Shown here in pieces: positions 8,297 to 17,199 of a DNA stretch of 64,000 nt. The number at the start of each line of letters is the position of its first letter. The stretch's first letter is position 1. The position numbers and the translations under genes are program-made. The stretch covers positions 186,001 through 250,000 of the forward strand of contig JAXMCR010000002.1 in NCBI GenBank assembly GCA_046349255.1. Direction: 5' to 3'. Below the pieces are notes generated by a model. The model made no database searches and was not told the origin of the DNA. It saw nothing but the letters and a program-made list of their open reading frames with translations. The stretch is from DAIODI01 sp046349255. Lineage in GTDB: Bacteria; Pseudomonadota; Alphaproteobacteria; Rhizobiales; Aestuariivirgaceae.

Positions 8297-9673
8297 ATGG
8301 ATCACGATCGCCGCATCGTACGTGACGAAGCTCAAATCGCAGCGCTGCGCGAGACCATACCCGACTGGATCAAGACCCTCGAGCGACCACCCACCCCGTC
8401 GCTGATACCGAGCTTCGGCCCGCTCAGCGGCATCCGTGCAGTCGGCACCGGCGTCCTGATCGCGCAACCGTACATCGGCACCAAGCTCGCCGAGTTCGGC
8501 GCCGAGGTCATCCACGTCGAGCGCCACGGCGGGGACACCTTCCGCGTAACGGCGCCGTTCATCACGAAGGGGCCACGTCCGCACGGCGCCGACGAGGCGG
8601 AGGTGGGCAAGAACAGGCTGTCGCTCGGCCTCGACCTGAAGCACGCGCGCGGCCGCGAGCTCCTGATGGCGCTGTGGAAGATCTCCGACGTGTGGATGGA
8701 ATCCTCCGCCCCCGGAACGCTCGAACGCATGGGGATCACCAACGAGCTCGCGCTCGCCGTCAACCCGCGGCTCGTCATCGTGCGCGTCAGCACCTACGGC
8801 CAGTACGGCGAGCCCGACTATCTCACGCGCCCGGGCTACGACGCGCTCGCGCAGGCCTACGGCGGCATGATGAACGTCACGGGCGACCCCGCCGGACCGC
8901 CACAGCGCGCCAAGACCTTTACCGGCGACTACATCACCGCGCTGACCGGGTGGGCCGCCACGATGATGGGCCTGTGGGAGGTCCAGAAGACGGGGCGTGG
9001 CCAGGTCATCGACCTCGCGCAGTACGAGGCGGTCGCGCAGACCGGCGGCAACACGCTGCCGCTCTACACCGCAGAGGGCGTGGCCTATGGCCACACGGGC
9101 AACAAGGCGCCGGGCTTTCAGCCCTACGACACGTTCCAGTGCCAGGACGGCTGGGTGTTCATCGGCGCGCTCGGCAGCGCGATCTACGACCGCGTCCCGG
9201 TGTTCCTCAGCCTCGACGTGAAGGAGTACAGCTTCGAGGCGTGCTCGAAGGACGCAGCCGCAGTGAACTCGCCGAAGGGACGCGAACTCGACCGCCGGCT
9301 TCGCGAGTACTGTGCCGCGCGCCCGGCGATCGAGGTGGAGAAGGCGCTGAACGCCGCCAAGATCGCCTGTTCGCGCGTCTTCGGCGTGCGCCAGCAGTAC
9401 AGCGATCCGCACTACGCGGCGCGCGAAATGACGGTACCGGTGCTCGACCGGCAATCGGGCGTGCCGGTGCGTGTGTTCGGCGTCGTGCCGAAGATGTCGC
9501 TCACGCCGGGGCGGATCTGGCGCGGCACAGGCTCGATCGGCGAGGACACGACCGATATCCTGTCGACGTTGCTCGGGCTCGACGGAGCGGAGATCGACCG
9601 CCTCTACGCGGCGCGGACGATCCACCGGACCGAGCCGTTCGAAACGCCGCAAGTAGCGCCCGCCAATCCCTGA
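8297..9673 (+). CDS. CaiB/BaiF family (class III) CoA-transferase
   Basis: A 458-residue family III CoA-transferase, exchanging CoA between an acyl-CoA and a free acid through an aspartyl-CoA intermediate. Visible hallmarks are GTKLAEFGAEVIHVE (about residues 61-75), SLGLDLKHARGRELL (109-123), VRVSTYGQYG (162-171) and RPGYDALAQAYGG, in which D182 is the likely catalytic aspartate. GDYITALTGW follows. About 40 extra N-terminal residues precede the fold. The start at 8297 has CGGGGGGAC seven bases before it. Which acid is activated cannot be told; the divergent ureohydrolase could supply an amino acid such as 4-aminobutyrate, but that is speculation. Confidence 0.9.
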   Translation: MDHDRRIVRDEAQIAALRETIPDWIKTLERPPTPSLIPSFGPLSGIRAVGTGVLIAQPYIGTKLAEFGAEVIHVERHGGDTFRVTAPFITKGPRPHGADEAEVGKNRLSLGLDLKHARGRELLMALWKISDVWMESSAPGTLERMGITNELALAVNPRLVIVRVSTYGQYGEPDYLTRPGYDALAQAYGGMMNVTGDPAGPPQRAKTFTGDYITALTGWAATMMGLWEVQKTGRGQVIDLAQYEAVAQTGGNTLPLYTAEGVAYGHTGNKAPGFQPYDTFQCQDGWVFIGALGSAIYDRVPVFLSLDVKEYSFEACSKDAAAVNSPKGRELDRRLREYCAARPAIEVEKALNAAKIACSRVFGVRQQYSDPHYAAREMTVPVLDRQSGVPVRVFGVVPKMSLTPGRIWRGTGSIGEDTTDILSTLLGLDGAEIDRLYAARTIHRTEPFETPQVAPANP

Positions 9674-9691
9674 GGCGAAAAGGGCTAAGGC

Positions 9692-11413
9692 TTACGGCAG
9701 CACCTCGCGGCGCTCCGCGAGGATCGCGTCCGTCGCCTTGCGCTTCTCTGCGAGGAGCCCGGACTGCATGGCCTGGATCACGCCATAGAGTTCGCGGGCT
9801 TCGCTGAGGCGCGGTACGAGCACATAGTCGGCGCCGGCTGCATAGAGATTTTCGACGTCGGCCAGCAGTTCGGCCGTCGCGACGATCTTCGCCGTGCCGT
9901 TGATGCTGCGGATATGGCGGACCAGCTTCTCATTGCTCGCGCCCTTCAGCAGCGAGTCCGGGATGCTGAGGACGATGAGTTCCGCGTTGGCGACGCCCGC
10001 GTGCACCAGCGTGTCGAGGTTCGAGATATCGCCGTACGTCACGTGCATGCGGCGCGAGGTCAAGGTTTGGTAGACGACGGGATTGAAGTCGACCACCCCG
10101 ACCTGGTCGATCAGCAGCGGATTGTTCCGTTCGATCTCGCTCAACAGCGCACTGGCGCTGCGGAAAAAGCCGAGAAGGATGATCCTTCGCCCCTCGCCAT
10201 GGCCTCCGCCGGCCTGCTCCTCCTCCCCCGCGCGATCACCGAGATCGGACAATCCCAGTCGCTTCAGCGGTCCGATGAGGGCGCGCGCCAGCGGATCGCT
10301 GCGCACGATCGCGAACGTGCTCAGCACCGCCAGGACCACGAAGGCGAACGAGGCGGCGCTCGCCGTCTCGAGCTTGAGGTGGCCGGCCATCATGCCGGTC
10401 TGGATGATGACGAGCGAGAACTCGCTGATCTGCGCGAGGTTGATCGCCGGCAGGATGCTCGCGCGCAGGCCCTGGCGCATCAGGTAGAGCGGCGTGAACA
10501 CGGTGAGGACGCGGCTTCCCACGGTGAACGCCGCAATCACCAGGGCAAGCGCGACGACCGACATGCTGGGGATCGGGATCGTCATGCCCAGCGCCACGAA
10601 GAACAGCGTGATGAAGAAGTCGCGCAAGGTCGTGACCTTCGCCGTAACGTCGAGCGCGTAGGGGAACGTCGAGAGCGAAACACCCGCCATGAGCGCCCCC
10701 ATCTCGCGCGACAGGTGGAGCTGTTCGGCGATTTCGCCGACGAGGAAACACCAGGCGAGCGCGCCGAGAAGCACGAGCTCGGGCGTGCGGGCGATCCGGT
10801 GGAACAACGGCGGCAGCACGTAGCGGCTCACCAGGAGCGCAGTCGCGACGAGGATCGCCACCCGCAGGATCGACAGCAGGATCACCGAAATCTGGAGGTC
10901 GCCGAGGCTCGGCTGGATCGCCAGGAACAGGATCGCGAAGATGTCCTGCAGCACCAGCACGCCCAGCGTGATGCGCCCCGGCAGCGTGTCGAGCTCACGC
11001 TTGTCGTAGAGCACCTTCACGATGATGACCGTGCTGCTGAGCGCGCAGACGACCGCCAGATAGATGGCGTCGAAGCCGGTCATCGAACCGCCGAGCGACT
11101 TGAAGAACAGGAGGCCGAGAACGACACCTGCTCCAAGCTGAATGACGCCCGCCAGCAGGATGACGCGCCCTGCCCGCACGATCTTCTTCAGATCGATCTC
11201 GAGACCGATCATGAAGAGCATGAAGATGAGGCCGAGCTCGGCGATGAACGCGATCGATTCCTGCGACTTCACCCAGCCGGCCCCGTACGGTCCGATCACG
11301 AAGCCGGCCACCAGATAGGCAAGGATCGACGGCTGGCGGATGAAATGCGCCAGAAGTCCCAGCACCCACGCAAACAGGATGCAGAGGGTAATGTCGCCGA
11401 TGAGCTCACTCAT
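9692..11413 (-). CDS. CPA2-family cation:proton antiporter (Kef-type)
   Basis: A 573-residue membrane protein. Residues 1 to about 385 are a 12-13 segment Na+/H+-exchanger domain (GFVIGPYGAGW, IAELGLIFMLFMIGLEIDLKK, the helix pair around SSTVIIVKVLYDK). Residues from about 425 form a TrkA-N/RCK nucleotide-binding domain that gates related K+ efflux systems. In this RCK domain the glycine loop reads ILLGFFRSASALL and lacks the classical GxGxxG, so the nucleotide may differ or be absent. The start at 11413 follows GGCGGGAGGCAGCTTC. It is probably involved in K+ or Na+ efflux and pH balance. Monocistronic as far as I can see. Confidence 0.9.
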   Translation of the reverse strand: MSELIGDITLCILFAWVLGLLAHFIRQPSILAYLVAGFVIGPYGAGWVKSQESIAFIAELGLIFMLFMIGLEIDLKKIVRAGRVILLAGVIQLGAGVVLGLLFFKSLGGSMTGFDAIYLAVVCALSSTVIIVKVLYDKRELDTLPGRITLGVLVLQDIFAILFLAIQPSLGDLQISVILLSILRVAILVATALLVSRYVLPPLFHRIARTPELVLLGALAWCFLVGEIAEQLHLSREMGALMAGVSLSTFPYALDVTAKVTTLRDFFITLFFVALGMTIPIPSMSVVALALVIAAFTVGSRVLTVFTPLYLMRQGLRASILPAINLAQISEFSLVIIQTGMMAGHLKLETASAASFAFVVLAVLSTFAIVRSDPLARALIGPLKRLGLSDLGDRAGEEEQAGGGHGEGRRIILLGFFRSASALLSEIERNNPLLIDQVGVVDFNPVVYQTLTSRRMHVTYGDISNLDTLVHAGVANAELIVLSIPDSLLKGASNEKLVRHIRSINGTAKIVATAELLADVENLYAAGADYVLVPRLSEARELYGVIQAMQSGLLAEKRKATDAILAERREVLP

Positions 11414-11493
11414 GAAGCTGCCTCCCGCCTTGCGCAACTTACGTGCACGGGGAGAAAGGTCAAATAAGTCCGTCCACGGAGCGGGATGGGGCT

Positions 11494-11748
11494 CTATTCG
11501 GGCGATCCGACATGGACTTGCGGCCGGCGGTCGTGCCAACGAACCTCGGCCTCGATTGCGGCGGCGAGCGCCAGCAGGAGGTCGTCGCGGCCGAAGTTCG
11601 CGACGAGCTGCAGCCCGATCGGCAGGCCCCTTTCACTGATCGCGAACGGCACGGAGAGCGCCGGCGAGCCGGTGGCGTTGAAGAGCGCAGTAAATGTCTC
11701 CTTTGGCTCGAGGTCGGCGAAGACGCGGTCGGCGTCGCGGGGTGGCGG
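11494..11748 (-). pseudogene. 3' remnant of an amidase-signature family gene
   Basis: Directly after the LysR stop codon, and in the same reading frame, the minus strand encodes 84 codons ending at TAG (11496-11494) that read as the C-terminus of an amidase: VFADLEPKETFTALFNATG, then SPALSVPFAISERGLPIGLQ, then LVANFGRDDLLLALA. This is the conserved last stretch of GatA/AmdA-like enzymes. There is no start codon and the catalytic Lys-Ser-Ser part is absent, so it is a fragment. A deletion between a LysR gene and an amidase gene on the same strand explains it best. Seen directly in the sequence; the family call rests on the GLPIGLQLVA motif. Confidence 0.8.
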
Positions 11749-12582
11749 TCATACCGACAGGGTATCGGCGAGCGGCGCGAACCAGGGCCAGTGGGCGGTC
11801 GTCGCGGTGTTTTCCACGAGGAAGACCGCCTGGCGCAGTACCGGCGCAGCCTCGACGATCCGCGTACGATCCTTCGGGAGGTCGCCCAGGCGCCGGCGCG
11901 GAAGATACCCGGTGCCACCCCACCGCAACAGATGATCGACAGCCCAACCGGCCGATGCCACCGTCACCGCCGGGGGCGCCGCGCCGGCGAACGCTACGGC
12001 GTGCTCGCGGCGGAACTGGATGCCGTAGTCGACGTAGACGTAGCCGCCGGATCTTTCCGAACCGGGCGGCGGATCGAACGCCACCTGCACGAACGTGTCG
12101 ACGCCGATCTCGCGGGCCGCGAACACGCCGCGGCTCTGCGGCGAGTAGCAGAAGGCGATGTCGACAAGGCCCGTCTCGAGCCAGCGGTCGATGTTGTGCT
12201 GGTCGCCCGGCCAGATCGCTGCCGCGACCGCCGGCTCGAGCGATCGCACGCGGTCGAGGAAGCCGTCGCACAGCCCCTCCCACAGGTCCACGTAGCAGCC
12301 GACGTTGCAGATCGAGGTGAACCCGGAGGGCAGCCCCACCTCGTATTGCGCCTGACGCCAGAGCTGCGTCATCACCTCCGCGTAGCGGATGAACTTGAAG
12401 CCGGCGGAGGTGAGTTCCGTGCCGGACTTGTTGCGCTCGAGCAACTTCTGCCCGAGCCGCGCCTCGAGACTGTCGATGCGGGCGGTCACGGTCGACTGCG
12501 TGACGTTCAACTGCTCGGAAGCCCGCACCAGACTTCGTTGGTCCACGACGGCGAGGAAAGTCTGCAGCTCGGCGAGGTTCAT
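11749..12582 (-). CDS. LysR-family regulator
   Basis: A 277-residue LysR regulator with the helix-turn-helix at about residues 1-60 (NLAELQTFLAVVDQRSLVRA, then VTQSTVTARIDSLE). It is somewhat short for the family and its 3' end abuts an amidase remnant in the same frame, so the original C-terminus may have been trimmed by the same event. The start is the ATG at 12582; a longer frame reaches 12624. It is divergent from the binding-protein gene at 12724 and faces a 16-base palindrome in the spacer, the likely operator. Confidence 0.87.
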   Translation of the reverse strand: MNLAELQTFLAVVDQRSLVRASEQLNVTQSTVTARIDSLEARLGQKLLERNKSGTELTSAGFKFIRYAEVMTQLWRQAQYEVGLPSGFTSICNVGCYVDLWEGLCDGFLDRVRSLEPAVAAAIWPGDQHNIDRWLETGLVDIAFCYSPQSRGVFAAREIGVDTFVQVAFDPPPGSERSGGYVYVDYGIQFRREHAVAFAGAAPPAVTVASAGWAVDHLLRWGGTGYLPRRRLGDLPKDRTRIVEAAPVLRQAVFLVENTATTAHWPWFAPLADTLSV

Positions 12583-12639
12583 GTGGGGAAAATTCGAAAA
12601 TCCCGAACTAAACGTCAATAACAATTCGCTTTCGGCAAC

Positions 12640-12655
12640 ATGACGCCTGCGTCAT
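12640..12655. promoter_or_regulatory. Perfect 16-base palindrome between divergent LysR and binding-protein genes
   Basis: ATGACGCCTGCGTCAT: two 7-base arms (ATGACGC/GCGTCAT) around CT. It lies in the A/T-richer spacer of a divergent LysR/target pair, 58 bases from the LysR start and 69 bases from the GTG of the binding protein, where an operator would be expected. The two-base spacing is tighter than the usual T-N11-A LysR box, so a different factor is possible. Confidence 0.5.
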
Positions 12656-12723
12656 CGTGCTCGCTGCCAAGTCCGCACGCGCTCAAGCCCGCGCGAAGAC
12701 GGACGCACCTCGGGAGGATCATC

Positions 12724-13857
12724 GTGCGCTTCACCAACTCCATCACCCGCCGTCGCTTCTTGACGACCACGGCCGGCGCCGGCGTCGTCCTCGCCGCTCC
12801 GGCCATTATCGGTCGCGCGGCGATCTCCACCGCCAAGGCCGCGTTCGAGGGCGAGCGCCTGATCGCCGTCTCCTGGTCGGGCAACTACGAACTCGTCTTC
12901 CGCGAGGCCGTGATCGAGCCGTTCAACGCCAAGTACAACACCAAGGCCGAAACGGTCGGCGGGTGGAACGAGATGGTGAGCCAGATCAAGGCTGCCCCGG
13001 CCGAAAATCCGCCGTTCGACGTGACGATCGCCGAAGAGTTCATCACCTCGTCCGGCCTCGTCGAGAACCTGTGGCTCCCGACCGATCGCGCAAAGGTGCC
13101 CAATCTCGAGGCGGTCTATCCCTGGTTCTACGAAACGCGCCCGGCGGAGGCAGCGAAGTTCGGCGTGCCGTTCGGCGGCGGCACCTGCATGCTGCTGCTG
13201 CGCAAGAAGCTCAACCTCGACGGCACGACGTGGAACACGCTGTGGAACCCCGCGCTTGCCAAGCGCCTGACGCTCGACGGCGGCACCTGGTACTGGCCGC
13301 TGTCGATCCCTGCCGTGCTGGACACGGCCACGCCGGGTCTCGAAGAGATGTATGACCTGAAGACGGCCGAGCCCCTGTTCCAGAAGCTCGAGACGCTGAA
13401 GGTCTCGAAGTGGTTCCAGGACGGCGCCGAACAGGCGAACATCCTGAACCAGGAGGATGCCGATGCCGCGGTGAGCTACTCCTCCGATACGTTCACATTC
13501 CTGCAGAGCCAGCCCGGCGAATACAGCGCCACCGTGCCTGCGGAAGGAACGTCCGGCTGGACCGACTGGTACTTCAAGGTCCGCGGCACGCAGCACGGCG
13601 AACTGGCGGACCTGTTCCTCAACTACCTGCTCGACAAGGAGACCCAGCAGCGGTTCCTCGACAAGTCGCTGATCTACGTGTCGCGCAAGGACGTGACGCC
13701 GCCGCCGCAATGGGGCGACGCCTACCCGAAGTCGAACGACGACTTCTACAAGAAATTCCAGGTGCTCACGATGGACGGCTGGAAGAAGATGAGCGCCCAG
13801 TGGGACGCCTACGATGCGCGCGCCAAGCAGATGATCGCGAAGACCACGGCGAGCTGA
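12724..13857 (+). CDS. Periplasmic solute-binding protein, PotD-like, Tat signal
   Basis: A 377-residue extracellular binding protein of the spermidine/putrescine type (SBP_bac_8-like), for instance SYSSDTFTFLQSQPGEY and the DLFLNYLLDKETQQRFLDKS segment near the C-terminus. Residues 8-14 read TRRRFLT, a twin-arginine motif, followed by a hydrophobic run ending near GRAA, so export by Tat is likely. The GTG start at 12724 has GGGAGGATCATC upstream; an ATG 84 bases earlier is in frame but has no ribosome site and would spoil the signal peptide. There is no permease or ATPase nearby; the gene after it is a GMC oxidoreductase. It may serve a transporter encoded elsewhere. Confidence 0.88.
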   Translation: MRFTNSITRRRFLTTTAGAGVVLAAPAIIGRAAISTAKAAFEGERLIAVSWSGNYELVFREAVIEPFNAKYNTKAETVGGWNEMVSQIKAAPAENPPFDVTIAEEFITSSGLVENLWLPTDRAKVPNLEAVYPWFYETRPAEAAKFGVPFGGGTCMLLLRKKLNLDGTTWNTLWNPALAKRLTLDGGTWYWPLSIPAVLDTATPGLEEMYDLKTAEPLFQKLETLKVSKWFQDGAEQANILNQEDADAAVSYSSDTFTFLQSQPGEYSATVPAEGTSGWTDWYFKVRGTQHGELADLFLNYLLDKETQQRFLDKSLIYVSRKDVTPPPQWGDAYPKSNDDFYKKFQVLTMDGWKKMSAQWDAYDARAKQMIAKTTAS

Positions 13858-13879
13858 ACCGGAGCGGACACACAGCGGC

Positions 13880-15514
13880 GTGACACGCAACGACTACGAC
13901 TACGTCATCGTCGGATCGGGTTCGGCGGGCTCGGTGCTGGCCTCGCGCCTCGGCGAGGATCCGGCGGTGCGAATCCTCGTGCTGGAGGCCGGTCCGATGG
14001 ACCGCAGCCTCTACATGCTGCGGATGCCGGCCGCACTCGCCGAGCCGCTCAAGTCGGAACGCTACAACTGGGCCTACTGGAGCGAGCCCGAACCGTTCCT
14101 CGACGGGCGGCGCGTCTACTACCCGCGCGGGCGCGTGGTGGGCGGGTCTTCGTCGATCAACGGCATGGTCTACCTCCGGGGCAATCCGCAGGACTACGAC
14201 GGCTGGGCGCGCACGAACGGCCTCGAGCACTGGTCGTTCGCGCACTGCCTCCCCTACTTCAAGCGCATGGAGACGAGTGCGCTGGGGCCGAGCGAGATGC
14301 GCGGTGGATCGGGCCCGCTGCGCGTGACGATCCCCGACTTCGACAACCCCCTGTTCGAGGCGTTCATCGAGGCGGGAAAGGCGGCGGGCCTCGGGTACAC
14401 GGACGATGTCAACGGCCTGCGCCAGGAAGGCATGTGCAAGTTCGAACGCTCGACGTTCAAAGGCGTTCGGTCGAGCGCCGCGCGACGCTACCTCCACCCG
14501 GCGCGTTCGCGCGGCAATGTCGCGCTCGAGACGAACGTCCGCGTTGCGCGGATCGTCATCGAGAGCGGCCGGGCGACCGGGGTCGAGTACGTGAAGGACG
14601 GCGCGCGCGTCGTTGTGCACGCGAGCCGCGAGGTGCTGGTGTGTGCCGGCGCCTTCAACTCGCCGCAGATCCTGAAGCTGTCCGGCATCGGCCCGGCCGA
14701 CGAACTGCGCCAGCATGGCATCGCCGTTGCGGCCGACCTCCCGGGCGTGGGTGAGAACCTGCAGGATCACCTGGACCTGCTGATCCAGTACCGCTGCACG
14801 CAGCCCGTATCGCTGTACCCCGCGACGACGCCGCTCGGGCGCGCGGCCGTCGGCATTCGGTGGCTCCTGTTCAAGACGGGCGTCGGTGCCTCGAACATTT
14901 GGGAAGCGGGAAGCTTCTTCCGCAGCCGGCCGGACGCGCCCTACCCCAATCTCCAGCATCACTTCGCGCCGGTCGCGATCAGTTACGACGGGAATGAGAA
15001 GGTCGACGGGCACGGCTTCCAGGTGCACGTCAGCCAGATGCGGCCGCGCAGTCGAGGGTGGGTACGCCTCGCCTCTGGCGATCCGTTTCAGCCGCCGCGC
15101 ATTCGCTTCAACCACCTCGAGGACGAGGAGGACCGGCGCGAGCTGCGCGACGGCATCCGCATCACGCGCGAGGTCATTCGGCAGGCCCCGATGGACCCGT
15201 TTCGGGGCGCCGAGATCGCGCCCGGCGAGCATGTCCGAAGCGACACCGACCTCGACGCGTTCGCCCGCGCCAAGGTCGAAACCTCGCATCACCCCTCGTG
15301 CACGTGCCGGATGGGCCTCGACGAGATGTCGGTGGTGGATGGGGCAGGCAAGGTGCACGGCATCGAGCGGTTGCGGGTGGTGGATGCCTCGATCATGCCG
15401 AACGTCGTCACCGCCAACCTCAACGCCACGGTGATCATGATGGCGGAGAAGCTCGCCGACGCGATCGCTGGCACGTCGCCGCTCCCGCCGCAGCCCGTGG
15501 ACTATTACCGTTAG
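13880..15514 (+). CDS. GMC-family oxidoreductase (choline dehydrogenase-like)
   Basis: A 544-residue FAD-dependent GMC oxidoreductase, oxidising an alcohol to an aldehyde. The dinucleotide loop VGSGSAGSVLASRL is at residues 11-24, the first GMC signature (GRVVGGSSSINGMVYLRG) at about 88-105 and the second (GAFNSPQILKLSGIG) at about 257-271. The catalytic His region is SHHPSCTCRMG near residue 470 and the C-terminal Asn motif NLNATVIMMAEKLAD near 515. It starts at GTG 13880, 22 bases behind the binding protein, so both are probably co-transcribed and LysR-controlled. The family includes choline, polyethylene glycol and other alcohol dehydrogenases; the substrate is open. Confidence 0.92.
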   Translation: MTRNDYDYVIVGSGSAGSVLASRLGEDPAVRILVLEAGPMDRSLYMLRMPAALAEPLKSERYNWAYWSEPEPFLDGRRVYYPRGRVVGGSSSINGMVYLRGNPQDYDGWARTNGLEHWSFAHCLPYFKRMETSALGPSEMRGGSGPLRVTIPDFDNPLFEAFIEAGKAAGLGYTDDVNGLRQEGMCKFERSTFKGVRSSAARRYLHPARSRGNVALETNVRVARIVIESGRATGVEYVKDGARVVVHASREVLVCAGAFNSPQILKLSGIGPADELRQHGIAVAADLPGVGENLQDHLDLLIQYRCTQPVSLYPATTPLGRAAVGIRWLLFKTGVGASNIWEAGSFFRSRPDAPYPNLQHHFAPVAISYDGNEKVDGHGFQVHVSQMRPRSRGWVRLASGDPFQPPRIRFNHLEDEEDRRELRDGIRITREVIRQAPMDPFRGAEIAPGEHVRSDTDLDAFARAKVETSHHPSCTCRMGLDEMSVVDGAGKVHGIERLRVVDASIMPNVVTANLNATVIMMAEKLADAIAGTSPLPPQPVDYYR

Positions 15515-15562
15515 AAGGCGTCGCCAGCGGGCGAGTAGCCTCGCCCGCCGGCAGGATTGCGC

Positions 15563-15976
15563 TCACCGGCTCGCCGCCGCTTCCGTCGACGGCACGGGGG
15601 TGTGCCGCTCGACGGGTGACAGGAGCCACAGCACCAGGGCGACCACCAGCAGAGCAGGCACGTCTCCGACGAGGTGGCCAATCTCCATGCCGTCGCCCAT
15701 CGCCTGAACCGCCATGATCAGGGCGTGCACGACGCTCGACCAGATCGTGAATGCGATCAGGCTCCGGTTCTCGGAAGGATTGCGCGCGGCGGCGATCAGA
15801 AAGGCGCCGAGTACCGCGTAGATGCCGCAGATCATCTGCAAGTAATACTGGCCGTGGCCGCCGTGCCATTGCCATCCGGATGGCCAGATGAGGCCGAGCG
15901 GATAGATGCCGAAGAAGATCGCGCCGACTGTCACCAGGGCAATCTTCAGCAGCTTTTCGCGTTTACTGTCGTCCAT
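15563..15976 (-). CDS. DUF6632 family membrane protein
   Basis: A 137-residue protein with four predicted membrane segments (about residues 10-30, 48-63, 70-92 and 100-120). The conserved block HGQYYLQMICGIYAVLGAFL and the following NRSLIAFTIWSSVVHALIM match my memory of DUF6632, a family of unknown function. The start at 15976 has AAGGAA upstream. It is divergent from an AraC-family regulator, 144 bases away, which may control it. Confidence 0.75.
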   Translation of the reverse strand: MDDSKREKLLKIALVTVGAIFFGIYPLGLIWPSGWQWHGGHGQYYLQMICGIYAVLGAFLIAAARNPSENRSLIAFTIWSSVVHALIMAVQAMGDGMEIGHLVGDVPALLVVALVLWLLSPVERHTPVPSTEAAASR

Positions 15977-16120
15977 GGTACTATTCCTTCTTGGATCGAT
16001 TGCCGTCTGAAATGTCTTCGGCAACCGATGCATGCCGGTGTATCGCGGCGATGCGCGGGGACGAATGATCCGGCGTCCGCGATAGCCGACCGACCGTCCA
16101 CGAAACGCAGACGGAAGAGC

Positions 16121-17080
16121 ATGGTGGATCCGCTTGCCGAAGTACTGCGGTCGGTTCGCCTGACGGGCGGCGTGTTCCTGGACAGCCATTTCACCGCGCC
16201 ATGGTCCGTGTACACACAGATCCGCGGGGACGATTGCCGGCCGTTTCTCGACGCGCCGAAGCAGATCATCGCGTACCACTTCATCATGCAGGGCTCCCTC
16301 ATCGTGCGCGTCGACGGCGCCCCTCCGGTGACGGTCGAGGCGGGCGAGATCGTGCTCCTGCCGCGAAACGACCCGCACACGCTGGCGAGCGGAGAGGGGC
16401 TTCCGCCGACGAATGCCCGCGACCTGATCCGGCCGGGCGAGAACGGTGGCCTCGCCCGCATCCGGCACGGCGGGGGCGGTGAAGGCGTTCACGTCGTCTG
16501 CGGCTTCCTGGGCAGCGACCAGGTGCACGTTCCCCTGTTCGACGTGCTGCCGAGCATTCTCAAGGTGGACGTCCGGCAAGCAACCGCCCGGGACTGGGTG
16601 GAGGCCTCGATGCGGCTTGCCGCGAACGAGCTCCTGGAACGCAAGGACTCGCCCTCGGCGCTCGTGCCGAAGCTCTCCGAGTTGCTGCTCATCGAGGCGG
16701 TGCGCAGCTATGCGACACAGCCGACGGACGGCGGGAACGGCTGGCTGAAGGGATTCGAAGACCGCCACGTGGGTCGGGCGCTCGTTCTCCTGCACCGGGA
16801 CGTCGCGAGGAACTGGACGGCAGAGGCGCTCGCGCGTGAGGTCTTCCTGTCGCGCAGCGCCTTCGTGAAGCGGTTCACGGAGCTCGTCGGGGTACCTCCG
16901 ATCCGGTACCTCACGCGGCTGCGGCTGCAGATGGCCGAGGCGAGCCTTCTGGATCGCGAGACTTCCATCGCCCAGGTGGCGAATGCGTTGGGGTACGAGT
17001 CCGAGGAGGGATTCAGCCGGGCCTTCAAGCGCCACTGCGGGCGGTCACCCGCGCAGTGGAGAGCAGAACGTCGCGCCTGA
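16121..17080 (+). CDS. AraC-family regulator with cupin sensor domain
   Basis: A 319-residue regulator. The N-terminal part is a cupin_6-type sensor (HFIMQGSLIVRVDG at about 48-61, then GEIVLLPRNDPHTL at about 70-83). The C-terminal 100 residues hold the AraC double helix-turn-helix: NWTAEALAREVFLSRSAFVK and TSIAQVANALGYESEEGFSR with the closing RAFKRHCGRSPAQWR. The start at 16121 follows GGAAGAGC. The cupin_6 AraC group often controls stress or redox genes; the closest candidate target is the divergent DUF6632 gene. Confidence 0.9.
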   Translation: MVDPLAEVLRSVRLTGGVFLDSHFTAPWSVYTQIRGDDCRPFLDAPKQIIAYHFIMQGSLIVRVDGAPPVTVEAGEIVLLPRNDPHTLASGEGLPPTNARDLIRPGENGGLARIRHGGGGEGVHVVCGFLGSDQVHVPLFDVLPSILKVDVRQATARDWVEASMRLAANELLERKDSPSALVPKLSELLLIEAVRSYATQPTDGGNGWLKGFEDRHVGRALVLLHRDVARNWTAEALAREVFLSRSAFVKRFTELVGVPPIRYLTRLRLQMAEASLLDRETSIAQVANALGYESEEGFSRAFKRHCGRSPAQWRAERRA

Positions 17081-17199
17081 TTGGGCAGACCTTAACGGAT
17101 CCCTTACGCAAATGGTCCGAATGAGCCGGTGGGCTTCACCGTAAAATGAAGCAATGATGTTTCAATGACGGAACCCTCACTGCGTTTCCCAAGGTTCCG

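Noticed and set aside
6898..8325. 475-codon plus-strand open frame across the agmatinase gene
   Set aside because: It is the complement of the ureohydrolase gene, whose minus-strand product has every family motif; the plus-strand product has none.
9914..11467. 517-codon plus-strand frame opposite the Kef-type antiporter
   Set aside because: Highly charged His/Arg/Asp-rich translation typical of antisense to membrane protein genes; no start signal.
17126..17142. CGGTG-GGCTT-CACCG hairpin after the AraC gene as a terminator
   Set aside because: Stem of five base pairs and no T-run on either side; it may equally be chance or part of the leader of the next gene.
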